Numbered from the stretch's first letter, positions 16,741 to 26,550 are shown. The stretch is DNA of 64,000 nt from Rhodoblastus acidophilus (GCF_025961575.1 NZ_JAOQNX010000022.1:1-64000); one strand, 5' to 3'. Made by a program: numbers and translations. Notes: generated from the sequence alone by a model not told the origin.

Positions 16741-19365
16741 ATGTCTCGGCAAGAAAATTCGTATGCCCTGGAATCCGACGCCGAGGCGCTGTCGTTCTTC
16801 TTGCGTCTGAGCGGCGTCGCCGAGGCGCGGGCGGAGGCGGCGCGCGGCGCGGGGCCAGGGCGTTGCAGTCCGCGAGTCCTGGCGGCCCGCGCGCATGCGG
16901 CGGGACTTCGCGCGCAGGTCCGCTCGACGGATTGGGCCGGCCTGGCGGCGGCGCCCCCTCCGGCGCTGGCCGAATTGCGCGACGGCGGCTACCTCGTCGT
17001 CGGACGCGTCGGCGACGCTGGCGTCGCCGTCGTGCGCCGGGCGGAGCGCGGGCCCAAGGTCGAGCTCATGCCCCGCGCGGTTTTTGAGCGCGTCTGGACG
17101 GGCCGCGTCGTCCTCGGCGCGCCTTCGCAAGATTCGATGCCGCGCGTCGCGCGCGCCGTCGCGCCTCTCCGGCGGTTCGGCCGCGCGCTCGTGAAGAAAT
17201 GCAAGGCCTTCTGGCCCGCGTCCCGCTCGGAGCATATCGCCTTTGAGGCGGGCGCCGCCGAGGGCGACCAGACCGGCCTTGGCGCCTTTGTTCTGCTGCT
17301 GGGCTGCCATGGGATCAGCGTCGACCCCACGCAGATTCTCCACAGGCTGGGGGCCGCGCAGGTCGGTCTGGTCGAAATGCTGCGCTGCGCGCGCGACCTG
17401 GGCCTGAAAGCCAGCGTGCGCCGGATGGACTGGGACCGTCTGGCGCGCGCGCCGCTGCCGGGCGTCGCCGCGTTGCGCGACGGCAGTTTTATCATCGTCG
17501 GCAAGATCGCCGATGGCGCGGCGCTCGTTCAGAGGCCGACCGCGCCCGGCCCGGAAAAGATCACGCGCCACGAGCTCGAGCAGCTTTGGGACGGCCGCCT
17601 GTTGCTGATGGCGCGCCGCAGCGCGCTCGCGGACGTCACGCGCCGGTTCGACATCAGCTGGTTCGTCGGCGCCATGCACAAATATCGTCGCCTGCTCGGC
17701 GAAGTGCTCGTCGCCTCCTTCTTCCTCCAACTGTTCGCCCTGGTGTCGCCGCTGTTCTTTCAGGTGGTGATCGACAAGGTTTTGGCGCACAGGAGCCTGA
17801 GCACGCTCGACGTCCTGATCGGCGGCCTCGTCGCCGTGACGCTCGCGGAAGGCGTTCTCGGCGCGCTGCGCACCTATCTCTTCACCCATACGACCAATCG
17901 GATCGATGTGGAGCTGGGCGCGCGGCTGTTTCGTCACCTGCTCGCGCTGCCCATCGCCTATTTCCAGGCGCGCCGGGTCGGCGATTCCCTGGCGCGGGTG
18001 CGCGAACTCGAAAACATTCGCCAGTTCCTGACGAGTTCGGCCCTCACGCTGGTCGTCGACCTGTTCTTCACCCTCGCCTTTTTCGCGGTGATGCTGAACT
18101 ATTCGCCGGCGCTGACCGGGATCGTGCTCGCTTCGATCCCGCTTTACATCGGCATTTCCGTGTTCGCTGCGCCGCTGTTCCGCCAGCGCCTCGACGAGAA
18201 ATTCCGGCGCGGCTCGGAGAACCACGCTTTTCTCGTGGAATGCGTGACCGGCGTCGAAACGCTGAAATCCATGGCGGTCGAGCCGCAGATGCAGCGCCGC
18301 TACGAGGAGCAGCTCGCCAGCTATGTGGCGTCGAGCTTCAAGGTGCTGACCCTCAACAACAACGCCAGCCAGGCCGTGCAGACCATCAACAAACTGGTCG
18401 TCGCCGCAACGCTTTATGTCGGCGCGCGCCTGGTGATCGACGGCGACCTGACCGTCGGCGAACTCGTCGCCTTCAACATGCTGTCCGCCCGCGTCTGCGC
18501 GCCGGTGTTGCGTCTGGCCCAGATGTGGCAGGAATTCCACCAGGCGCGCCTCTCCATCGATCGCATGGGGGATATTCTCAACACCGCGCCGGAGCCGAGT
18601 TTTTCGCCCGGCCGGGTCGCGTTGCCGGCGATCCGCGGCGAGGTGACTTTTGAACACGTGAGCTTCCGCTACCGCATCGATGGCGTGACGACGCTCGACG
18701 ACATCACGTTCACCGTGCGCCCCGGCGAGATGATCGGCATCGTCGGCTCGTCCGGCTCCGGCAAGAGCACGCTCGCCAAGCTGGCGCAGCGGCTGTTCGT
18801 GCCGGAAAAGGGCCGCGTGCTCGTCGACGGCGTCGATCTCGCCATGGTCGACGTCGCCTGGCTACGGCGCCAGATCGGCGTGGTGATGCAGGACGCCACC
18901 CTGTTCAACCGTTCGATCCGCGACAATATCGCGCTCGCCGACCCGTCGATTCCGATGGACCGCGTCATCGCCGCCGCCAGTTTCGCCGGCGCGCACGACT
19001 TCATCCTCGAACTGCCCGACGGCTACGACACGATCGTCGGCGAACGCGGCGGTTCGCTTTCGGGCGGGCAAAGGCAGCGCATCGCCATTGCGCGCGCGCT
19101 GGTCACCGATCCGCGCATCCTGATCCTGGACGAGGCGACGAGCGCGCTCGACTATGAAAGCGAGCGCGTCATTCAGCAGAACATGAAGCGCATCGCCGCG
19201 GGCAGAACCGTTTTCGTCATCGCGCACCGGCTCTCGACCGTGCGCAACGCGGACCGCATCATCACGCTCGAAAATGGGCGAATCGTCGAAGACGGCTCGC
19301 ATGAGCAGCTGTTGCGGCGCGGCGGCCGCTACGCGTCTCTGCACCAGATGCAGGCGGGGATTTGA
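16741..19365 (+). CDS. Type I secretion ABC exporter with two C39-like domains
   Basis: 874 residues. Two related N-terminal modules (about 8-135 and 165-290) look like C39-peptidase-like domains: each has an early helix, then LRDGGYLVVGRV or LRDGSFIIVGKI, then FERVWTGRVVL or LEQLWDGRLLL. Neither has the catalytic Cys of a true C39 peptidase. The membrane domain spans ~300-580. The ATPase has Walker A GSSGSGKST, signature LSGGQRQRIAIARAL and Walker B ILILDEATSALD. HlyB/LapB-type exporters normally carry one such domain. It is followed by the HlyD gene (TGATG overlap). It exports unfolded substrates across both membranes with an outer-membrane TolC-type protein not found here. Confidence 0.92.
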   Translation: MSRQENSYALESDAEALSFFLRLSGVAEARAEAARGAGPGRCSPRVLAARAHAAGLRAQVRSTDWAGLAAAPPPALAELRDGGYLVVGRVGDAGVAVVRRAERGPKVELMPRAVFERVWTGRVVLGAPSQDSMPRVARAVAPLRRFGRALVKKCKAFWPASRSEHIAFEAGAAEGDQTGLGAFVLLLGCHGISVDPTQILHRLGAAQVGLVEMLRCARDLGLKASVRRMDWDRLARAPLPGVAALRDGSFIIVGKIADGAALVQRPTAPGPEKITRHELEQLWDGRLLLMARRSALADVTRRFDISWFVGAMHKYRRLLGEVLVASFFLQLFALVSPLFFQVVIDKVLAHRSLSTLDVLIGGLVAVTLAEGVLGALRTYLFTHTTNRIDVELGARLFRHLLALPIAYFQARRVGDSLARVRELENIRQFLTSSALTLVVDLFFTLAFFAVMLNYSPALTGIVLASIPLYIGISVFAAPLFRQRLDEKFRRGSENHAFLVECVTGVETLKSMAVEPQMQRRYEEQLASYVASSFKVLTLNNNASQAVQTINKLVVAATLYVGARLVIDGDLTVGELVAFNMLSARVCAPVLRLAQMWQEFHQARLSIDRMGDILNTAPEPSFSPGRVALPAIRGEVTFEHVSFRYRIDGVTTLDDITFTVRPGEMIGIVGSSGSGKSTLAKLAQRLFVPEKGRVLVDGVDLAMVDVAWLRRQIGVVMQDATLFNRSIRDNIALADPSIPMDRVIAAASFAGAHDFILELPDGYDTIVGERGGSLSGGQRQRIAIARALVTDPRILILDEATSALDYESERVIQQNMKRIAAGRTVFVIAHRLSTVRNADRIITLENGRIVEDGSHEQLLRRGGRYASLHQMQAGI

Positions 19366-20792
19366 TGACGTCGCCCAGCCAGAAGATCGTCCCGTTTCCC
19401 CTGCGCAAAACCGCGCAGCCGACTGCACAGGACATCGCCTTCCTGCCCGCCGCGCTGGAAATCACGGAGACGCCGCCGTCGCCTCTCGGACGCGCCGTCG
19501 GCGCGACCATCGTGGCGATCTTCTGCTTCGCGCTGATCTGGGCGACCTTCGGCCAGGTCGACATCGTCGCGACCGCCAGCGGCAAGCTCGTGCCGAGCGG
19601 CCGCACCAAATTGGTGCAGCCTCTTGAGGCCGGCGTCGTCAGCGCCATCCATGTCCGCGACGGACAGCGGGTGAAGGCCAATGAAATCCTGATCGAGCTC
19701 GATCCGACCACCACCGGCGCGGAGCTCGAACATTTGCGCGGCGATCTTCTCTCCGCGCAACTCGATGTGGCGCGCTTGCGCGCGGCGTTGAACTGGCTCG
19801 CTCAACCCGATGCGAACCCGGCGGATTTTTTCACGCCGCCTCCAGGCGCGACGCCGGAACAGGTCGAGACGCAGCGCCAGTTCCTGACCAGCGAAACGTC
19901 GGAACAGGCGGCGAAGCGCGCGGAACTCATGCGCCAGGAGGGGCAGAAAGAGGCGGAACGCGCAACGGTCGACGCCCAGATCGCCAGGATCGAAGCGACC
20001 ATCCCGGTGCTTCAGGAGCGCGTGGACGTGCGCAAAACCCTTTACGACAAGGCGCTCGGCAGCAAGCTCGTCTATCTCACCGAATATCAGGATCTCATCG
20101 GCATGAAGCATGACGCAGAGGTGCAGCGGAGGCGGCTGCGCGAGGCCGACAGCGCGATCGCCGCCCTGCGCGAGGTCCGCGGCCGCACCGAGGCGGAATA
20201 CCGCCACGCCGTCTACGCCGATCTCGCCAAGGCCGAACAGCGCGCCGCGGGGCTTGCGCAGGACGCCTTGAAGGCCGAGCGCCGCGCCGGTCTGCAAAAG
20301 CTCGCGGCGCCGGTGGATGGCGTCGTGCAACAACTCGCCGCGCATACGGTGGGCGGCGTCGTCTCGCCCGCCGAGACGCTGGCGGTGATCGTGCCCGACG
20401 GCGACGCCGTCGAGATCGAGGCCACGCTCGGCAATCGCGACGTCGGCTTCGTGCATCCGGGCCAGAACGCGGAGATCAAGGTCGAAACGTTCAATTTCAC
20501 CCGCTACGGCTTGCTGCGCGGCGTCGTGGCGCATGTCTCCCAGGACGCCGCGCCTCAGGCCAAGCCGGCTGAGGCGCGGCCGTCGCAGGGCGGCGAGAAA
20601 CAGGCGCCCGCGCTCGACTATGTCGCACGAATCGCGCTGGACAAGGCTGAGATGCAGATCGACGGCAAGCCGACGCCGCTGCGTCCCGGCATGGCCGTGA
20701 CGGTCGAGATTCGCACGGGGTCGCGGCGCATCATCAGCTATCTGCTGTCGCCGCTCGAAAAGGCCGGGCAGGAGGCGCTGCGCGAGCGGTGA
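19365..20792 (+). CDS. HlyD-family membrane fusion protein
   Basis: 475 residues from the ATG at 19365, which shares a base with the exporter stop. The cytoplasmic N-terminus is followed by one membrane helix (VGATIVAIFCFALIWATFG). The lipoyl-type half GKLVPSGRTKLVQPLEAGVV comes next, then a long helical hairpin (about 130-310), the second lipoyl half LAAPVDGVVQQLAAHTVGGV, and the beta-barrel end. The C-terminus RPGMAVTVEIRTGSRRIISY is the HlyD family motif. It bridges the inner-membrane exporter to the outer-membrane channel. The gene is convergent with 20805-26033, with only 12 bases between stops. Confidence 0.93.
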   Translation: MTSPSQKIVPFPLRKTAQPTAQDIAFLPAALEITETPPSPLGRAVGATIVAIFCFALIWATFGQVDIVATASGKLVPSGRTKLVQPLEAGVVSAIHVRDGQRVKANEILIELDPTTTGAELEHLRGDLLSAQLDVARLRAALNWLAQPDANPADFFTPPPGATPEQVETQRQFLTSETSEQAAKRAELMRQEGQKEAERATVDAQIARIEATIPVLQERVDVRKTLYDKALGSKLVYLTEYQDLIGMKHDAEVQRRRLREADSAIAALREVRGRTEAEYRHAVYADLAKAEQRAAGLAQDALKAERRAGLQKLAAPVDGVVQQLAAHTVGGVVSPAETLAVIVPDGDAVEIEATLGNRDVGFVHPGQNAEIKVETFNFTRYGLLRGVVAHVSQDAAPQAKPAEARPSQGGEKQAPALDYVARIALDKAEMQIDGKPTPLRPGMAVTVEIRTGSRRIISYLLSPLEKAGQEALRER

Positions 20793-20804
20793 CGCCGAGC
20801 CCAT

Positions 20805-23800
20805 TCAGACGAATTTGAAATCGGCCGGGTTGGCGATCAGTTGAGACGCCGTCACGCCGCTGAGCGTAATCGCGGTGTTGGCGTCAACCGTGATGACCGC
20901 TCCCTGGGCGCTGTCGCTGATGCCGTTGACCAGGCTGATCCAGTCGGCGAACACGCTTTTCGAGAACTCGATGGTGTCGTGCTCGGAACCAGAAACGGTG
21001 AAATCGGCGATGACGTCCTTTCCGAAGCCCGGGTTGAACACAAAAGTGTCCGATCCCGTTCCGCCGATGAGCGTGTCCGCGCCGCCTTTGCCCTCGAGCC
21101 GGTCGTTGCCTGCAAGCCCGTTCATGTAGTCGGAGCTCGAACTGCCGTTCATGACGTTATCGCCGCTGGCGAGCAGCGGATCGGCGCCTTGACGATCGAT
21201 GGTGTAGGTGTCGATCAGCGTTCCGCCGTTAGCGACGGACCAGAACTCGAACGTGATGGTGGCGTCGCTGGCCTGAATCAGCATGGTCCCGTCGTTGGCG
21301 TTGTAGCGGACTTGGCTGCCCGCGACCGGCGTGCTGAACCCGTACCTTTGGGCCCCGCCCAGCCCCGTGACGAAATAGGGCATGACGCTGCCATCCGAAT
21401 TGTCATCGCGCATGACCCGTTCGTAGTCGTGATCGTGCCCGCTCAGAACGGCGGTGGCGCCCCAATTTTCGAAAGGCCATTGAGCGGACGTTTGCGATCC
21501 ATGTTCCACACCCGAGGAGTAAGGCGGATAATGGCCGAGCACCAGGTTGAAGGCCGCATCCGAACTCGCAAGTCCTGACTGTAACCAACGGGCTTGGGTC
21601 GAATTCGCCGTGTACCCGTCCGGCTCGTATTGCGTGTTGTTCAGCGAGAAGAAGTGGATGGAGCCCATCTGAAAGTCATAGTAGCGCTCGTTGTCCGGCA
21701 AGTTGAAGTAATTGTAGTAATTGATCGCGTTCGCGCCGCCGGCGGGATCTTCATATTCGTGATTGCCGATTGTGGGGAAGAAGCGGTTGATGGCGCTTCC
21801 GGCGCCATAGGCGCCACCATAGTTCCCGATATAATTCGAGTAGTAGCGCCCGATCTGCTCATCGATGGGCGCGCTGACGTACACATTGTCTCCGGTCGTG
21901 ACAATGAAGTCGACGTTCATGGCCGAAACCAGATTGGCGACGGCCTGTACCCCCGAGCCGTTGCCGCCCTGATCGCCGAACGCCGCAAACCTGACCTCGG
22001 CGACATCCCCAACAGCGACACTGAACTGCTTGGTAAAATTTAAGCCGCCCTGATCGGTCGAGGTGACGGATAGATTGACGCTGGGCGTCCGCTCGTAATC
22101 CAGACGCTGCCCCGCCTTCAGTTTAAGCGTATTGCCAACGACCTCGAACCGCGAATCGTCGACCGTGTAAGTATGCGTGTCGCCGGGGTCATCCGTGGTG
22201 GCCAGCGTTCCAACCACTGCGCCAGCGACGTTTTCCTTGAATGATTGAGTCGTGGTCAACGCGATGTTGGTTGGCTGGTGGTTGACGCCGCCGCCGTCGT
22301 CGTTCCTGATGGTCCCCACGCCTTGCGCAACGGCGATGACGCCGCCGTTGGTGGCGTTGGAGAGATTGACGAAGAAGGATTCGTCAGGCTCGACCGCCGT
22401 GTCGCCGTTGATCGTCACCGAGATCGTCTGCGAGGTCTGGCCTTGCGCGAAAGTCAGCGCGTCCGAAGCGGCGACGTAGTCGCTTCCCGCGGTCGCGGTT
22501 CCGTCCGCCGTCGCATAGTTGACGGCGAAGGCGGCCGTTCCCGTGCGGCTCACCGTAAAGGTCGCCGTCTTCGTTCCAGAATCCCCTTCAGTGATCGACA
22601 CGTCGCTGATCGAGATGTCGCCAACGACCAGAGGCGCCATCGTATATTCGATGTGCAGCAGCGGGGCGGCCGCGGCGTTGCCGTCATAGGCCCAGGCCGT
22701 GCGCGTGCCGGACCCGGTGACAATGAACGCCATGCTGTTGAGCGCGGCCCAGCCGCTCGTGTTGACGATCTGCTGCACGACCGAGGTCAGGTCGGGCGTG
22801 CGCTGGTCGACGCCGGCGGCGCCGATCGTGCTCCAGGGTGCGATGCTCCAGCCGACGCTCGCCGAGGTTTTGGTCCGCGACGAGACATTGTTCGTCGCCG
22901 TGGTGAAGGCGGCGGCGTTGGCGCTGGCGTCGGCGCGGATAGTAACCGAGGTCGCTCCGGTCCACACTTCCTTGGCCTGGAACTGGATGTAGGCGTTGGT
23001 GATGGTGGCGCCGACGGGAATGTTCACCCCGGTGAAACGGATGCCGACGGTCTGGCCGGTCCCTCCCGTGGTCTGGACGTCGTCGGTCAGTTCGAGATCG
23101 GAGCTGTTGGTGTAAACGGAGCCGGAAGCGAACTGCTCGACATCGTCGATCGAGGCGGACACGCGTTTTTCAAACGTGACCGGGGTCGCCGAGACGTCAT
23201 CATTCGTGAGTGTTCCCACGCCCTGCGCCTTGGTGAGGACGCCGCCATTGGTGGGGTTGGCGAGATTGACGAAGAAAGTTTCGTCGGGTTCGATCGTCGT
23301 GTCGCCGTTGATCGTCACCGAGATCGTTTGCGAAGTCTGGCCTTGCGTGAAGGTAAGCACGCCCTGCGTCGCGACATAGTCGCTGCCGGCGGTCGCCGTT
23401 CCGTTGTCCGTCGCGTAATTGACGGAGAAGGCCGCCGTTCCCGTGCGGCTCACCGTGAAGGTGGCGACCTTCGTTCCCGAATTGCCCTCCGCGATCGACA
23501 CGTCGCTGATCGAAATGTTTCCGACCACGGGCGCCGCATCATCGTTCGTGATGGTCCCCACGCCCTGCGAAACGGCGATGACGCCGCCGTTGGTGGCGTT
23601 GGTGAGATTGACGAAGAACGTTTCGTCGGGCTCGACCGTCGTGTCGCCGTTGATCGTCACCGAGATCGTTTGCGAGGTCTGGCCTTGCGCGAACGTGAGC
23701 GCGCCCGACGCCGCGACATAATCGCTGCCGGCGGTCGCGGTTCCGTCCGTTGTCGCATAATTGACGGCGAAGGCGGCCGTTCCCGTGCGGCTCACCGTAA

Positions 23801-26033
23801 AGGTCGCCGTCTTCGTTCCAGAATCCCCTTCAGTGATCAACACGTCGCTGATCGAGATGTCGCCAACGACCAGAGGCGCCATCGTATATTCAATGTGCAG
23901 CAGCGGCGCGGCCGCGGCGTTGCCGTCATAGGCCCAGGCCGTGCGCGTGCCGGAGCCTGTGACGATAAAGGCCATGCTGTTGAGCGCGGCCCAACCGCTG
24001 GTGTTGACGATCTGCTGCACGACCGAAGTCAGGTCGGGCGTGCGCTGGTCGACGCCCGCCGCGCCGATCGTGCTCCAGGGCGCGATGGTCCAGCCGACGC
24101 TCGCCGAGGTTTTGGTCCGGGACGAGACATTGTTCGTCGCCGTGGTGAAGGCGGCGGCGTTGGCGCTGGCGTCGGCGCGGATCGTGACCGAGGTCGCTCC
24201 GGTCCACACTTCCTTGGCCTGGAACTGGATGTAGGCGTTGGTGATGGTGGCGCCAACGGGAATGTTCACCCCGGTGAAGCGGATGCCGACGGTCTGGCCG
24301 GTCCCTCCCGTGGTCTGGACGTCGTCGGTCAGTTCGAGATCGGAGCTGTTGGTGTAAACGGAGCCGGAAGCGAACTGCTCGACATCGTCGATCGAGGCGG
24401 ACACGCGTTTTTCAAACGTGACCGGGGTCGCCGAGACGTCATCATTCGTGAGTGTTCCCACGCCCTGCGCCTTGGTGAGGACGCCGCCATTGGTGGGGTT
24501 GGCGAGATTGACGAAGAAAGTTTCGTCGGGCTCGATCGTCGTGTCGCCGTTGATCGTCACCGAGATCGTTTGCGAGGTCTGGCCTTGCGCGAACGTGAGC
24601 GCGCCCGACGCCGCGACATAGTCGCTGCCGGCGGTCGCCGTTCCGTTGGCGGTCGCGTAATTGACGGAGAAGGCCGCCGTTCCCGTGCGGCTCACCGTGA
24701 AGGTGGCGATCTTCGTTCCCGAATTGCCCTCCGCGATCGACACGTCGCTGATCGAAATGTTGACACTCGTGTCCGCAAACAGGCTGATCTGGGCGATGGA
24801 CGTCTGCCACCAGTTGTTGGCCACATATTCGTTCGAGATCCAGAAGCCGTTGGGGTCGGCCGGGTCGGCAACGGCCGTCGAATATGCGCCCCACCTTTGC
24901 GCGCCGGCAGCCCCGGAATCAAAATAGCCCGAGCTCGCCTGGTAGAGAACCGGGGCGCTGAAAACGGTCTGTCCCGCCGCAAGGTAGACGTAATAATCGG
25001 AAGGATACATCGAGGCGCTGCTGGCGGTGAAATTCACCAGCAGGTCCCCGGCGGCGTCGACCGCCAGCGAGCCGTTGAAGACGCCAACGCCTTGGCCGAT
25101 GGCTGCGCCGGTGATGTCGCCTTGCGCGGCCACGGTTGGCGCGGCGGCGTTCGTCACGTCCAGCTTGAACCAATGAATGCTCGGCGTGTTCGCGCCCGGA
25201 AGTTTGACCTCGCTCAGCCCGTAAAGAAAGTTGCCGCTATAGGCCAAACTGGCGAGCCGCGAATCGTACGCATCGAGCAGAAGCGTCGTGCCTTGCTGTT
25301 CGATCGTATAATTCGCTCCGCCCGTTCCCTGATCGCTGTTGCCCAGGGCCAGCGTGGTGAAGGCGCTGAAAAGGGTGTTCGAGACGTTGTAGGTCTGGAA
25401 AGACAGCACGCTTTGGCCGTTCTGCGGCGTGACGGCGACGTAATAGGTCAGGCCGTTCCCGCCGGCGATATTCCTGTAAATGCCTTGCGCTGGCGGCGCG
25501 ACTTCGCTGGCGACCGTCGTCAAGGCGCCGCCGTCATAGATGCTGTGGCTGAACACCCAGTTTTGCGTGCCCTGCAGCCCCGAACCATATTGCGGTTCGC
25601 TGACGTAGATATTCGCTCCGTCCACCGAGAGATATGGCATGTCGGCATAGGTCGCCACGCCATTGATCGTCAGAAGCGCGTTGGCCGAGCCGACCCACCA
25701 GCCGTCGTTTGGATTGGCGGTCTTCGAGACGGCGATGTTGATGTTGCTGACCCCGGATCCCAGATTCATCGCCATGACGACGAAGCGCTGGTTAATGGAA
25801 TCAAAGACGACGCGGGCGTCGAGCAACGAATTGCGTTGCGCCGCCGGCAGCGCGGCGAACACGTTATAAAGAGACGTGTCCACGACAGCGCCGCCGGTCA
25901 GGTTCGTCCAACGGATTTTGGAGCTTTCGGCCGTCACGATGAACGCCCCGCTGACCGCCAGGGCGTTTTGCGGCGGATAATTGTTCGGATCGGAGAGTCC
26001 GGACAGGACGAGATCTATGGTCGATGTGGTCAT
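20805..26033 (-). CDS. Giant secreted Calx-beta / metallophosphatase / RTX protein
   Basis: 1742 residues; GGGAGG ribosome site before the ATG at 26033; no signal peptide. Approximate order: unknown beta-rich domain 1-424; Calx-beta 1; unknown domain X1 (from ~534); Calx-beta 2; Calx-beta 3; X2 (from ~950); Calx-beta 4 (to ~1238); a cadherin-like domain (~1240-1345); a calcineurin-like phosphoesterase (~1345-1615) with metal motifs FGDQGG, TGDN, GNHEYED, GHYPPY and GHDHDYER; three RTX nonapeptides (NGLAGNDRL, EGKGGADTL, IGGTGSDTF); and a C-terminal secretion region ending PADFKFV. It resembles purple-acid-type phosphatases and is probably a Ca2+-folded exoenzyme releasing phosphate. It is likely exported by the system encoded convergently at 16741-20792. 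Confidence 0.88.
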   Translation of the reverse strand: MTTSTIDLVLSGLSDPNNYPPQNALAVSGAFIVTAESSKIRWTNLTGGAVVDTSLYNVFAALPAAQRNSLLDARVVFDSINQRFVVMAMNLGSGVSNINIAVSKTANPNDGWWVGSANALLTINGVATYADMPYLSVDGANIYVSEPQYGSGLQGTQNWVFSHSIYDGGALTTVASEVAPPAQGIYRNIAGGNGLTYYVAVTPQNGQSVLSFQTYNVSNTLFSAFTTLALGNSDQGTGGANYTIEQQGTTLLLDAYDSRLASLAYSGNFLYGLSEVKLPGANTPSIHWFKLDVTNAAAPTVAAQGDITGAAIGQGVGVFNGSLAVDAAGDLLVNFTASSASMYPSDYYVYLAAGQTVFSAPVLYQASSGYFDSGAAGAQRWGAYSTAVADPADPNGFWISNEYVANNWWQTSIAQISLFADTSVNISISDVSIAEGNSGTKIATFTVSRTGTAAFSVNYATANGTATAGSDYVAASGALTFAQGQTSQTISVTINGDTTIEPDETFFVNLANPTNGGVLTKAQGVGTLTNDDVSATPVTFEKRVSASIDDVEQFASGSVYTNSSDLELTDDVQTTGGTGQTVGIRFTGVNIPVGATITNAYIQFQAKEVWTGATSVTIRADASANAAAFTTATNNVSSRTKTSASVGWTIAPWSTIGAAGVDQRTPDLTSVVQQIVNTSGWAALNSMAFIVTGSGTRTAWAYDGNAAAAPLLHIEYTMAPLVVGDISISDVLITEGDSGTKTATFTVSRTGTAAFAVNYATTDGTATAGSDYVAASGALTFAQGQTSQTISVTINGDTTVEPDETFFVNLTNATNGGVIAVSQGVGTITNDDAAPVVGNISISDVSIAEGNSGTKVATFTVSRTGTAAFSVNYATDNGTATAGSDYVATQGVLTFTQGQTSQTISVTINGDTTIEPDETFFVNLANPTNGGVLTKAQGVGTLTNDDVSATPVTFEKRVSASIDDVEQFASGSVYTNSSDLELTDDVQTTGGTGQTVGIRFTGVNIPVGATITNAYIQFQAKEVWTGATSVTIRADASANAAAFTTATNNVSSRTKTSASVGWSIAPWSTIGAAGVDQRTPDLTSVVQQIVNTSGWAALNSMAFIVTGSGTRTAWAYDGNAAAAPLLHIEYTMAPLVVGDISISDVSITEGDSGTKTATFTVSRTGTAAFAVNYATADGTATAGSDYVAASDALTFAQGQTSQTISVTINGDTAVEPDESFFVNLSNATNGGVIAVAQGVGTIRNDDGGGVNHQPTNIALTTTQSFKENVAGAVVGTLATTDDPGDTHTYTVDDSRFEVVGNTLKLKAGQRLDYERTPSVNLSVTSTDQGGLNFTKQFSVAVGDVAEVRFAAFGDQGGNGSGVQAVANLVSAMNVDFIVTTGDNVYVSAPIDEQIGRYYSNYIGNYGGAYGAGSAINRFFPTIGNHEYEDPAGGANAINYYNYFNLPDNERYYDFQMGSIHFFSLNNTQYEPDGYTANSTQARWLQSGLASSDAAFNLVLGHYPPYSSGVEHGSQTSAQWPFENWGATAVLSGHDHDYERVMRDDNSDGSVMPYFVTGLGGAQRYGFSTPVAGSQVRYNANDGTMLIQASDATITFEFWSVANGGTLIDTYTIDRQGADPLLASGDNVMNGSSSSDYMNGLAGNDRLEGKGGADTLIGGTGSDTFVFNPGFGKDVIADFTVSGSEHDTIEFSKSVFADWISLVNGISDSAQGAVITVDANTAITLSGVTASQLIANPADFKFV
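22279..24762 (-). repeat. 1242-bp tandem duplication inside the giant secreted protein
   Basis: 24762-23521 and 23520-22279 are two in-frame copies of a unit encoding Calx-beta, domain X, Calx-beta (414 residues). Long stretches are nearly identical at the DNA level, for instance around 22561 and 23803. The high identity suggests a recent duplication or gene conversion. Confidence 0.85.
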
Positions 26034-26550
26034 CGCAGCCTCCCGCCGCAGCGCGCCGCACGAGACGGCGGCGCAAGTCTAGCCGAGGAAGAGCGCGTCC
26101 GATCATCTCATCGGAGGTACGCCAAGGATGACGATCCGGTCCACATCCATACGCCTTGAGCGTCTTTCGTGCGCCTCGCTGATCGAAAGCGGTAGCTTCG
26201 GAGGACCGGCGGGGATGGAACCGAATCGCTGCGGCGCTTGCGCCTTTTTGCCACCTTGCGGCAAGGGAGCGAGAAGCGGTTTTAAAATCAAGGGTTTTAA
26301 TGGAAAGCGTTACGGCGGCGCGCTCAGCTTCAGCACCAAAAAAGCATCAAGGTCGACTTTGGGTGACATGCTGTGGCTTGGGATTATAAACGGAATTTTC
26401 GGCAACCTTATGATTCACAAAGGTTCTGTGAGCAAGTTGGGTCTTTTCGCAAAGGTGTGATTTAAACTTTTGCGAAATTGCAATTATTGATTTCTCAAAA
26501 ATGAAAAATGATTGTCACAAAATAATCATATAATTTCTGGAGGGCGAATT
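26034..26550. other. Divergent regulatory region between the giant protein and the small ORF
   Basis: Two short open frames here (26128-26460 on the plus strand, 26103-26291 on the minus strand) lack ribosome sites and typical codon use, and I do not call them. The last 200 bases are A/T-rich, contain an inverted repeat at 26445-26477, and lead to a strong GGAGGG at 26539-26544. This region should hold both promoters. Confidence 0.4.
26445..26477. promoter_or_regulatory. Inverted repeat upstream of the small ORF and LuxR-type gene
   Basis: TTTCGCAAA (26445-26453) and TTTGCGAAA (26469-26477) are perfect 9-bp inverted arms, 24 bases between starts (about two helical turns). That spacing suits a dimeric or paired DNA-binding protein. 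It could equally be a weak hairpin. Confidence 0.45.

Noticed and set aside
16723-18657. 644-residue minus-strand frame opposite the type I exporter
   Set aside because: Low-complexity Arg/Ala/Asp/Glu composition, no ribosome site. The plus strand encodes a clear ABC exporter.
22279-24762. Regular repeats considered as a CRISPR or satellite array
   Set aside because: The repeats are in-frame Calx-beta and X-domain coding units of about 300 bases or more, with no short repeat-spacer structure.
22245-26159. 1304-residue open frame on the plus strand, antisense to the giant secreted protein
   Set aside because: It is Arg/Asp/Gly-rich with no domain, and mirrors the internal repeats of the real gene. 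GC-rich third positions of the minus-strand gene keep this frame open.
26128-26460. 110-residue plus-strand frame in the regulatory region
   Set aside because: No ribosome site, mixed composition, no family; it overlaps the expected promoters.
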